64,000 nt of DNA from an uncultured Clostridia bacterium (GTDB lineage: Bacteria; Bacillota; Clostridia; TANB77; UBA1234). The stretch is from positions 124,001-188,000 of the forward strand of contig CAKPEV010000003.1 of assembly GCA_934149405.1 (NCBI GenBank), written 5' to 3'. Of the stretch, positions 47,710-54,822 are shown piece after piece (the stretch's first letter is position 1; the number at the start of each line of letters is the position of its first letter). The position numbers and the translations under genes are program-made. The notes under the pieces are model-generated. The model was not told where the DNA came from. It was given only the letters and a program-made list of their open reading frames with translations, and did not search any database.

Positions 47710-49245
47710 TTAAAATAGAGGAGCAAACAATTTTAAAATTCCACCTAAAAATGAATTGAATAGGCCTATATTGTTTTTTATGTATTCTCCAGTAACCTCA
47801 GTACTTTTGTTTAAGATATCTACAAAGTCATTTTTTATATCCATAATTGAATCTGTGTTGTAAAGCCAAACACCGCATTCGTAGTTATGATAGAAGCTTC
47901 TGTAATCAAAGTTGATTGTTCCAACAGTCGCAATTCTATCATCACAAAGCAACATTTTAGAGTGGATAAAACCAGGTGTATATTCATAGAATTGCAAACC
48001 TTCCTTTAATAATGGTTTGTAGTATGATTGCGTGACTCTAAAAACATATTTTTTATCAGGAATATGCGGAACTATTATTTTGATTTTAACGCCTCTTTTA
48101 CTTGCTGCAATAAGTGCACTTTGAAGCTCATAATCAACTGCAAAATAAGGCGTTGTAATAAAAATATAATTTTTTGCACTATCTATTATATTCAAATAAA
48201 CACCACGAGCGACGTCTGTTTCAGCCATTGGGTCCCCAATATATGGTTCAATATATCCGCTTGAAAAATCTTTTATTATAGGTGGTACATTCAAATATAT
48301 TGAACATTCTTCTGAAGAATCTTTAAAATAATGCCATGATTCTAGAAACATAAGGGTAAAGCTTTTCGCAGAATCACCAACAATTTTTATTCCAGTGTCC
48401 TTCCACTCGCCGAATCTTTTCTTAAGATTTACATATTCGTCTGCAATGTTCAATCCGCCAGTATAAGCAATTTGCCCATCAATTATAGCTATTTTCTTAT
48501 GGTCTCTGTTATTGTGTATAAGTGAGAGTATAGGAACGATAGGATTAAAAACAACGCATTTTATTCCGTGCTTTTCGAGTAGATGATTATACTTATATGG
48601 CAATGTTTTTAATGAACCGATATCGTCGAAAATCACTCTTACTTCAACACCATCTCTAACTTTTTGTTTTAATATTTCTAAAATCGAATTCCAAAGGATA
48701 CCTTTTCCTATAATAAAAAATTCTAAAAATATAAAGCTTTTGGCTTTCTTTAAATCTTCTAATAAATCCTTAAAAAATTCTTCGCCAGTTGGATAATATT
48801 TTGTATAATTATTTTGGTATACTGGCAAGAAAGAATTATTTGCTATGTATTGAGATTGCTTATATATGTTTTCGCCTTCACTTGCTAATTGTTCTTTAAT
48901 AGTTGAATCTTCAATGTATAAGCTCTCAAGTGTAAATGTTTGATTCTTTATATTTTTAGCAAACTTTTTTCTAAGTCTATTTTCAAAAGAAAAATAATAT
49001 AGAAAAATTCCAAGTATCGGAAACTCGAAAATTAATATCAAAACAGGCAGTTTAAAAGTGATAGGAATGTCTTTTCCTAATATCTTAATAGCATAAATAG
49101 CACTGACAGCAGTAACTAATAGTCTTATATATGCGTAGTAAGCACTAGCCTCTTTTAATATAAAAATAATAAAACATACTTGTATAATAATTAAAAAAAT
49201 AGCCACAGAAATCCTATTTAACAGTAATTTAAATAATTTTGACAT
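47710..49245 (-). CDS. cls: Cardiolipin synthase
   Basis: A 511-residue phospholipase-D-fold enzyme that joins two phosphatidylglycerols into cardiolipin. Two N-terminal membrane helices are followed by two HKD motifs: HKKIAIIDGQIAYTGGLN and HSKMLLCDDRIATVGTINFD. AGGAGGACATA upstream on the minus strand selects ATG at 49245 over the longer frame from 49293. It is convergent with mtaB. Confidence 0.92.
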   Translation of the reverse strand: MSKLFKLLLNRISVAIFLIIIQVCFIIFILKEASAYYAYIRLLVTAVSAIYAIKILGKDIPITFKLPVLILIFEFPILGIFLYYFSFENRLRKKFAKNIKNQTFTLESLYIEDSTIKEQLASEGENIYKQSQYIANNSFLPVYQNNYTKYYPTGEEFFKDLLEDLKKAKSFIFLEFFIIGKGILWNSILEILKQKVRDGVEVRVIFDDIGSLKTLPYKYNHLLEKHGIKCVVFNPIVPILSLIHNNRDHKKIAIIDGQIAYTGGLNIADEYVNLKKRFGEWKDTGIKIVGDSAKSFTLMFLESWHYFKDSSEECSIYLNVPPIIKDFSSGYIEPYIGDPMAETDVARGVYLNIIDSAKNYIFITTPYFAVDYELQSALIAASKRGVKIKIIVPHIPDKKYVFRVTQSYYKPLLKEGLQFYEYTPGFIHSKMLLCDDRIATVGTINFDYRSFYHNYECGVWLYNTDSIMDIKNDFVDILNKSTEVTGEYIKNNIGLFNSFLGGILKLFAPLF

Positions 49246-49339
49246 AGTATGTCCTCCTAGTAATATTTTAACATTCGAAGTATTTTTTAACAATAGGAAT
49301 TAGACATTAAGTAAATTTTGAAAATAACAAAAAATTACA

Positions 49340-49385
49340 AAATACTTCAAAAAGTATTTACAAAAAAATCCAAAGATGGTAATAT
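49340..49385 (+). promoter_or_regulatory. Toxin-island promoter/operator copy 1
   Basis: Palindrome AAATACTT-N4-AAGTATTT (49340-49359) overlaps the -35 TTTACA (49357-49362). The -10 TAATAT (49380-49385) lies 17 bases further. The same block recurs at 52365 and 53412. It looks like a shared repressor or activator site for the toxin and its immunity cassettes. Confidence 0.75.
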
Positions 49386-49447
49386 AGTGGCGACTAAAAG
49401 TCAAACGCGCAACCCAATAAATAATTTAACGGAAAGGATGTAACAAA

Positions 49448-51715
49448 ATGAAACGGCTTTTGTCAATCATCTTGGTAGTATCGATGCTTTTCGGTATGGT
49501 GCAGGTGCCTGTAATGGCAAACGATGGACCTGGTAATTCCTCCGAACGTAGCGATGATGCAGACTTTGGAGACGAAGGACCTAGCGACATGTCTGAAACT
49601 GGTACAGATGAAGATAACGGACCTGCCGATATGTCAGAAACGAGTTCGAATGAAGATAATGGACCTGCTGACATGTCAACAGAAGAAAGTTTTAACTGCA
49701 CTCATGAACGGACTAGGAAAGCGTACCACGAAACGAAGTACGAAAAATACAATTCTGAAAAGCATAGCTACAAGGAAACGTATGAAATAGTATGTAAGGA
49801 TTGTGGAAAAGTTCTTAGTGCAGAGAAAACTGAAAGAGGCAAGGAGACACATCGTTTCAGAAAAGGAAAATGTGCTGATTGCGACTACGTAATTAAGAAC
49901 TGCAAGCACGAGGAGACCGTAGAAAAAGTCACGTACTGGAGAAATGAAGAGGACGAGCGTGGAAACGATAAAAGTTTCACATTGGTTGATGTGGTTTGTA
50001 AGCTCTGTGATGAGAAAATCACGGAAAAAACTTACTATGGACCAATAATAGCAGTCCCTGAAGATTCTTGGTGCGACCATGATGAGCTAAATGAAATAGT
50101 AGAAGAAGAGTATTATGAACCGTTGGACGAAAAATCACATTACAAAGTACAAAAGTGCAAAGTAAAGTGTGACAACTGTGGCATATTACTCAAAGAGTAC
50201 AAAACAGAAGAAAAAGAAGAACATAGCATAGCAAATGGCAAGTGCACGAAGTGTATTTACGAAAAGAAGACAACGAGTGCACAAGAAAACAAGAAGGATA
50301 ACAAGGAAACTGGCAAAAATCAAAGCAATCAAAACAAAAACACTGGAACAAGTCAAAAGAAAGAAACAATCGACTGGATATATATCGATGCAGAACAAAA
50401 TAAATTTGCAGTAGATGGCGATGCAGTGGATTGGGACAGCACACCAATTCTTGACCCGAATGGCAACTTACAGGTGCCATTAAGACAACTTGCCGAAATA
50501 ATGGGCTGGGATGTTACGTGGGATGCAGAGAAAAAACATGCAATAGTAACAAATGGTGAGACAACAAAAGTTTTCATGGAAGGCTTTGATGTATATCAAG
50601 TAAAAAATGGTAATGATATATATTATGAGAATCTTCAGAATAAAGTGAGTCTCGAAAATGGTATATTGTATGTGGACTTAGATGGTATCCTCAATGAAAC
50701 AGGCTATAGTTACTATGTAAATGGCACGTCTTATCACATAAAAAGTGTCGAAGAAGTAATCAATAAAGTGGTTTCAAGTAATATATATGGAAATCATGAA
50801 GTTGTGGCTTCTAAGACGATTGTGGATGATGTAAACAGCATAGTAGAAGTAGCTAAGGACGAGGTGCTTGTATCACTGATTCCTACTAGCGAAGGTTGGT
50901 TTTATTCAGTGATGGTTCCAGCTGCAAATCAGTCTTTGAAAGGAAACTACTATGATGGAGACTTCACATGGGAAGGACTCGTTGGAGAGATAATTGTCGG
51001 TGAGCTTCCAATAGTAGGACAAATCGCAGATGTAAGAGATGTGATTGCAGATTTCCGGAATTGGGAATGGTCATGGATGCATGCGCTGCAGACTGGTATG
51101 GACTTAGTAGGCGTTATTCCGATAATAGGTGCTCTCAAATATACAGACGAACTTGTAAGCACCGCACGGAAAACGGGAAAGGTTCTCGATGCAGGAAGTG
51201 TCACCAAAACCAATAAGCTCTTAAAGCAAGCAGACAATATTGGCGATGTTGCCGACGTTGGAAAGAAAGCTCTCAAACGTTCAAGTAAGTATGTTCAGTC
51301 AGCAAAGGATTCTGTGAAGAATGTAAATGACCTTAAGGCAATGACGAAACATCCTGAGATCTTTTCTAGTGATGCAATAGAACATACTTTTTTGGGAAAT
51401 GGCACTGGAGGTTTTCATTACAATGGACTTTCTATTTCAAATGGCAAAATCTTAAAGATTGCAAATTCTCCAGACAGCAGTGGTGTTTACAAGGCATTTG
51501 TTGAAATTAATGGCCAAAAGATAGAAAAAGCAAAGACATTCTTTCCAGATGATTGGTTGCCAAGTGAAGTGATTGAAGTGGCAGAAAAAGCGTACTTTAA
51601 TGGCACAATGGATATGGTTAGAAAACAAGTGCATTATGAGACTAAATCTGGTGTGGGAGTATGCCTGAACCTTGATAAAGCAGGAAAGATTGTTTCTTGG
51701 TTTCCTGAAGTGTGA
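49448..51715 (+). CDS. Secreted polymorphic toxin with C-terminal EndoU nuclease domain
   Basis: A 755-residue secreted protein. A signal peptide (about 1-25, cleavage after VMA) is followed by acidic repeats with DNGPADMSE, three Cys/His zinc-ribbon-like blocks (about 82-275), a Lys/Gln linker, a copper-amine-oxidase-N-like domain (about 305-415, VPLRQLAEIMGWDVTWD), a pretoxin region (about 510-560, GELPIVGQIADVRDVI) and a C-terminal EndoU-like RNase domain (about 640-755: IEHTFLGN, GGFHYNGL, KTFFPDDWLP, KAYFNG). It is richer in G+C than its surroundings and has four in-frame CGG Arg codons. Immunity genes follow. Confidence 0.82.
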   Translation: MKRLLSIILVVSMLFGMVQVPVMANDGPGNSSERSDDADFGDEGPSDMSETGTDEDNGPADMSETSSNEDNGPADMSTEESFNCTHERTRKAYHETKYEKYNSEKHSYKETYEIVCKDCGKVLSAEKTERGKETHRFRKGKCADCDYVIKNCKHEETVEKVTYWRNEEDERGNDKSFTLVDVVCKLCDEKITEKTYYGPIIAVPEDSWCDHDELNEIVEEEYYEPLDEKSHYKVQKCKVKCDNCGILLKEYKTEEKEEHSIANGKCTKCIYEKKTTSAQENKKDNKETGKNQSNQNKNTGTSQKKETIDWIYIDAEQNKFAVDGDAVDWDSTPILDPNGNLQVPLRQLAEIMGWDVTWDAEKKHAIVTNGETTKVFMEGFDVYQVKNGNDIYYENLQNKVSLENGILYVDLDGILNETGYSYYVNGTSYHIKSVEEVINKVVSSNIYGNHEVVASKTIVDDVNSIVEVAKDEVLVSLIPTSEGWFYSVMVPAANQSLKGNYYDGDFTWEGLVGEIIVGELPIVGQIADVRDVIADFRNWEWSWMHALQTGMDLVGVIPIIGALKYTDELVSTARKTGKVLDAGSVTKTNKLLKQADNIGDVADVGKKALKRSSKYVQSAKDSVKNVNDLKAMTKHPEIFSSDAIEHTFLGNGTGGFHYNGLSISNGKILKIANSPDSSGVYKAFVEINGQKIEKAKTFFPDDWLPSEVIEVAEKAYFNGTMDMVRKQVHYETKSGVGVCLNLDKAGKIVSWFPEV

Positions 51716-51727
51716 AAAGGAGGTAAA

Positions 51728-52153
51728 ATGAAAGTAAAATATCATTTTGAGTATGTACAAAAAATTCTTTTCATAAGAATTGAACCTAACTCGCAAATAA
51801 CGGGTTTCCTTCCCAATGTAGAAGGTTGGCTTCAATGCGATGTTGGAAGTTTAGGTGAAGAAGAGTTAGCAACAGTAAAAAAATATTTGAAGCATCCAAC
51901 AGAAGAGTATCTTTTGCTGGGCTCGAACGCATATGAAGTTCATATGAAAGAAGACTATACAACTGTTTCATATGACTATGAATATGCTAATCCTGAAATG
52001 GTTCCTTGCATTATTCCAACCAAAATGGTGTGTGAATTATTGAAAGCTTGGACAAAAGAATATGCAAAATATTCAAGGGAAAGAGCTAAAGTAGGGAAAA
52101 ATGCTATGACAAAAACTTTCGTTGCAAAAATAAAGGGGATTTTTAAAAAATAA
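51728..52153 (+). CDS. Putative immunity protein, paralogue 1
   Basis: A 141-residue acidic-core protein, 12 bases after the toxin with AAAAGGAGGT upstream. Four copies of this family occur in the island. Shared features are IxPNSQITGxLPNVxGWL, a C/L-DVG block, YEVHMKEDYTTVSYDYE and NPEMVPCIIPTKMVCELLKAW. I do not recognise a named family. Position and multiplicity make it the likely immunity protein of the EndoU toxin. It has a basic C-terminal tail (TKTFVAKIKGIFKK). Confidence 0.7.
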   Translation: MKVKYHFEYVQKILFIRIEPNSQITGFLPNVEGWLQCDVGSLGEEELATVKKYLKHPTEEYLLLGSNAYEVHMKEDYTTVSYDYEYANPEMVPCIIPTKMVCELLKAWTKEYAKYSRERAKVGKNAMTKTFVAKIKGIFKK

Positions 52154-52162
52154 ATAAAAAAT

Positions 52163-52219
52163 CTAATCCTTTTCAACTTAAAGCCGCATGGGATAGCGAA
52201 GCTCCTACTACTATTTAAG
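52163..52219 (+). pseudogene. Remnant of an Imm11-type gene 3' end
   Basis: Bases here, including GCATGGGATAGCGAAG and CCTACTACTATTTAAG, match the last codons of the intact Imm11-like gene at 54556-54610 with few differences. It is a cut-off copy left by recombination between cassettes. Confidence 0.75.
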
Positions 52220-52261
52220 AATTGACAAACAAAACTGAATAATTTCAAAAAACCAAAGAAC

Positions 52262-52301
52262 AAGCCAAGGATATCTGTACTATTACAGATACCCTTGGCT
52301 C
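52262..52301 (+). terminator. Cassette terminator copy A
   Basis: AAGCCAAGG ... CCTTGGCT outer stem and ATCTGTA / TACAGAT inner stem. Confidence 0.8.
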
Positions 52302-52364
52302 GTTTGAATTTTTCAACGATGAAAATTAAATATTGAGCAAACTTGAAAATAACAAGAAATTACA

Positions 52365-52410
52365 AAATACTTTAAAAAGTATTTACAAAAAAATCCAAAG
52401 GTGGTAATAT
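52365..52410 (+). promoter_or_regulatory. Toxin-island promoter/operator copy 2
   Basis: AAATACTT-N4-AAGTATTT at 52365-52384, -35 TTTACA at 52382-52387, 17-base spacer, -10 TAATAT at 52405-52410. Confidence 0.75.
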
Positions 52411-52498
52411 AGTGGCGACTAAAAGTCAAGCAAAAACGACATGTTGTACCAAACGCAACAATATAAATTATTTTTATAAAGTAAAAGATGGAGGTAAA

Positions 52499-53279
52499 AT
52501 GGATTTTGAGTACGAATTAGGGAAAATTGGAGGATATTTGAGCTTTAAAATTAAACCAAATAGCAAGATTGTTGGAAGCACACGTAATATTGAGGGATGG
52601 TTAGAAAGTGATGTTCAATGTTTTGGAGAGAGATATCTATCAAAAATAAAGACTATAATAGAGAACGCAGATACTAATAAACAAGAAGTGTTTTCTGATA
52701 ATACGTATGAGGCACGTGTGAAAAGAGACTATACCACAATATCACGTGACATTGGTGAGGAATGGCCGGAAATGGCTCCATGTACACTTCCTACCTCGAT
52801 GCTATGTGAGATTCTTCAAGTTTGGATAAAATTAGTAAAGGATTATAGTGAACGCCAAGTGCATCATAATAAGATGGAATTTGTTTTTGGGGCATTAAGA
52901 CGGAGAGAATATAAAGATAAAGTATCATTTTGAGGATGTACAAAAAATTCTTTTTATGAGGATTGAACCTAACTCTCAAATAACAGGTTATCTTCCCAAT
53001 GTAGCAGGCTGGCTTGAATGTGATGTTGGAAGTCAAGGCGAAAAAAACTTGACGGCAATAAAAGAATATTTAAAACATCCGACGGAAGAGTATCTCTTAT
53101 TGGGCTCAGATGCGTATGAAACTCATGTGAGAAGAGACTATACGATAGTTTCGTATGACTATGAATATGCTAATCCAGAAATGGTTCCTTGCATAATACC
53201 AACAAAAATGGTATGCGAACTTCTACGAGCTTGGACCAAAGCTAATAAACAGCATAGGAAGAAGTATAATCTAGAGTAA
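52499..53279 (+). CDS. Tandem immunity protein (paralogues 2 and 3), probably joined by +1 recoding at CGG 52901
   Basis: ATG 52499 after GGAGGT starts paralogue 2 (GYLSFKIKPNSKIVG, RNIEGWLESDVQC, YEARVKRDYTTISRD, EEWPEMAPCTLPTSML). Its frame reaches AGA CGG AGA GAA and ends at 52933 with a short unrelated tail. Skipping the C of CGG 52901-52903 gives GGA GAG AAT and runs directly into paralogue 3 (IKIKYHFEDVQKILFMRIEPNSQ...), whose aligned start codon is ATA rather than ATG. The joined product is 259 residues with two immunity domains. Alternatively paralogue 3 starts at ATG 52956 or at ATA 52911. Confidence 0.6.
52901..52903 (+). other. CGG +1 recoding site 5, probable (immunity tandem)
   Basis: AGA CGG AGA in the frame of paralogue 2. 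Dropping the C yields GGA GAG AAT ATA AAG ATA AAG TAT, in frame with paralogue 3, which lacks an ATG at its homologous start. It is less certain than the other five because neither half is family-defined. Confidence 0.55.
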
Positions 53280-53309
53280 AACTGAATAATTTCAAAAAGC
53301 CAAACAACA

Positions 53310-53348
53310 AGCTAAGGATATCTATAGTATTACAGATACCCTTGGCTC
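53310..53348 (+). terminator. Cassette terminator copy B
   Basis: AAGCTAAGG / CCTTGGCT outer stem and ATCTATA / TACAGAT inner stem, slightly diverged from copies A and C. Confidence 0.75.
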
Positions 53349-53411
53349 GTTTGAATTTTTCAACGATGAAAATTAAATATTGAGCAAACTTGAAAATAAC
53401 AAGAAATTACA

Positions 53412-53457
53412 AAATACTTTAAAAAGTATTTACAAAAAAATCCAAAGATGGTAACAT
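53412..53457 (+). promoter_or_regulatory. Toxin-island promoter/operator copy 3
   Basis: AAATACTT-N4-AAGTATTT at 53412-53431, -35 TTTACA at 53429-53434, 17-base spacer, -10 TAACAT (53452-53457), weaker than copies 1 and 2. Confidence 0.7.
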
Positions 53458-53556
53458 AAAGACGACTGAAATCAAACACGTAAATTGCATAAATAATTTA
53501 TAGGAGGGATTATAACGGAAACTAAGTGCGAAGTAGAAGTAGATGAAAGAGGTTTT

Positions 53557-53871
53557 ATGCATTTGAAAATCGAAAAGAATGAACATATAACTGGTTATGT
53601 TGGAAACATTGCTGGTTGGTTAGAAGCTGACGTTCAATGTTCTGGAAGAAGATACCTTTCAAAAATTAAAAAGATTTTGAAAAGTTCTATTCTTTTTAAA
53701 GAAGAAATTTTTTCTGGTAATGCATATGAGGCACGTGTAAAAAGAGACTATACCACAATATCATATGACTTTGAAGAAGAATGGCCAGAAATGGTTCCTT
53801 GCACTTTGCCAACACAAATGTTATATGAGATTCTTGAACTTTGGATAAATGCATGTGATGAACATAGTTGA
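53557..53871 (+). CDS. Putative immunity protein, paralogue 4, N terminus uncertain
   Basis: 104 residues from ATG 53557, closest to paralogue 2 (GYVGNIAGWLEADVQCSGRR, YEARVKRDYTTISYD, EEWPEMVPCTLPTQML). Similarity to paralogue 2 continues upstream of this ATG to about codon 53515, where a strong AGGAGGGA (53502-53509) is followed by ATA ACG rather than ATG. Either translation begins at a non-standard codon, or the gene has been shortened to ATG 53557, which has a weak AGAGG upstream. Confidence 0.6.
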   Translation: MHLKIEKNEHITGYVGNIAGWLEADVQCSGRRYLSKIKKILKSSILFKEEIFSGNAYEARVKRDYTTISYDFEEEWPEMVPCTLPTQMLYEILELWINACDEHS

Positions 53872-53989
53872 AGTGCTAAATGGATTCTCAACGAGAAAAT
53901 ACAGAAATGGCAATACAAAAGACTGATGACTAAGCAGACCGTAGATGATACAAAACAAAAAACTAAAAAGATAAAAGTAAGTGATATTG

Positions 53990-54610
53990 ATGTTGAAAAA
54001 ATACGCAATATGCTACTGGAAGGAAAATTCGGATATTAAGGGGGAATTTTGTACGAAGATTTGGAAAATTAGTGCAGTAGCTGAAAGATATGACAGCTTA
54101 AGACCGGAAAATGGCTATACGTACGAAGAAATGATGTCTTTTGACGGTAGAAGCCATAAAAACGACTGGACATGCAGGAAAGTAGTGCCGAACATTAATC
54201 CTAAGAAGAATCCTAAGTTTGGTGATCGTTCCGAATGTATGGGAGTGTTGGTATTTAGTCAAAAAGCAATTGAGAAGTTGTATGACTTGATAAAAGACGA
54301 CGTGGAAATTTTGCCTCTCGAGTGCGACTATGGAGAATTTTCTATAATAAACGTAACAACAGTTCTAGATGCTATTGACCATGAAAATTCAGAGTACGAA
54401 TACATCAAAGGAACAAGAAAAATAATGTATTTCAAAAAGTATGTCTTTTTTGAAGACGTTGTAAAAGGACATGACATTTTTACAATTACCGATAAGAAAG
54501 GTACTTGCTTTTTTGTTTCTGACAGATTCGTACAAACAGTTGAGCAAAGCAAATTAAAAGGATTCCGCTTTGAACTCGCATGGGATAGCGAAGCGCCTAC
54601 TACTATTTAA
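53990..54610 (+). CDS. Imm11-type immunity protein (DUF1629)
   Basis: A 206-residue protein that ends in the typical Imm11/DUF1629 segment (GTCFFVSDRFVQTVEQSKLKG, quoted in parts GTCFFVSDRF and VEQSKLKGFRFELAWDSE). Such proteins neutralise polymorphic toxins, but their usual toxin partner is not the EndoU domain, so it may guard against another effector. The GTG at 53981 is in frame; ATG 53990 is preferred. The ribosome site is weak. Between paralogue 4 and this gene (53872-53989) there is only a 17-codon open frame and no clear gene. Confidence 0.7.
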   Translation: MLKKYAICYWKENSDIKGEFCTKIWKISAVAERYDSLRPENGYTYEEMMSFDGRSHKNDWTCRKVVPNINPKKNPKFGDRSECMGVLVFSQKAIEKLYDLIKDDVEILPLECDYGEFSIINVTTVLDAIDHENSEYEYIKGTRKIMYFKKYVFFEDVVKGHDIFTITDKKGTCFFVSDRFVQTVEQSKLKGFRFELAWDSEAPTTI

Positions 54611-54654
54611 GAATTGACAAACAAAACTTAATAATTTCAAAAAGCCAAACAACA

Positions 54655-54703
54655 AGCCAAGGATATCTGTAGTATTACAGATACCCTTGGCTTGATTTTT
54701 TAT
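54655..54703 (+). terminator. Cassette terminator copy C
   Basis: AAGCCAAGG / CCTTGGCTT outer stem, ATCTGTA / TACAGAT inner stem, followed by GATTTTTTAT. It ends the toxin island. Confidence 0.85.
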
Positions 54704-54822
54704 ATATTTTTCTGTTTTATTTTTTGCGCAAAACTATTTTCTTCAAATTGTGGCATTCTTTGTGTAGATGTGATATAATTTCTTTTAGTTTTAATCAACA
54801 ACTTATGCTTATAGGGGGAGTT

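Larger units (their letters stand above)
52230..52410 (+). repeat. Inter-cassette direct repeat, copy A
   Basis: About 180 bases that hold the terminator hairpin, a spacer and the promoter/operator. They are nearly identical to 53277-53457. The first 70 bases also recur at 54627-54695. Confidence 0.85.
53277..53460 (+). repeat. Inter-cassette direct repeat, copy B
   Basis: Near-identical to 52230-52410. It contains the terminator (53310-53348) and promoter/operator copy 3. Confidence 0.85.

Noticed and set aside
49340..53457. CRISPR array
   Set aside because: Only three repeat units, 1 to 3 kb apart, each containing promoter elements and separated by genes. No cas genes.
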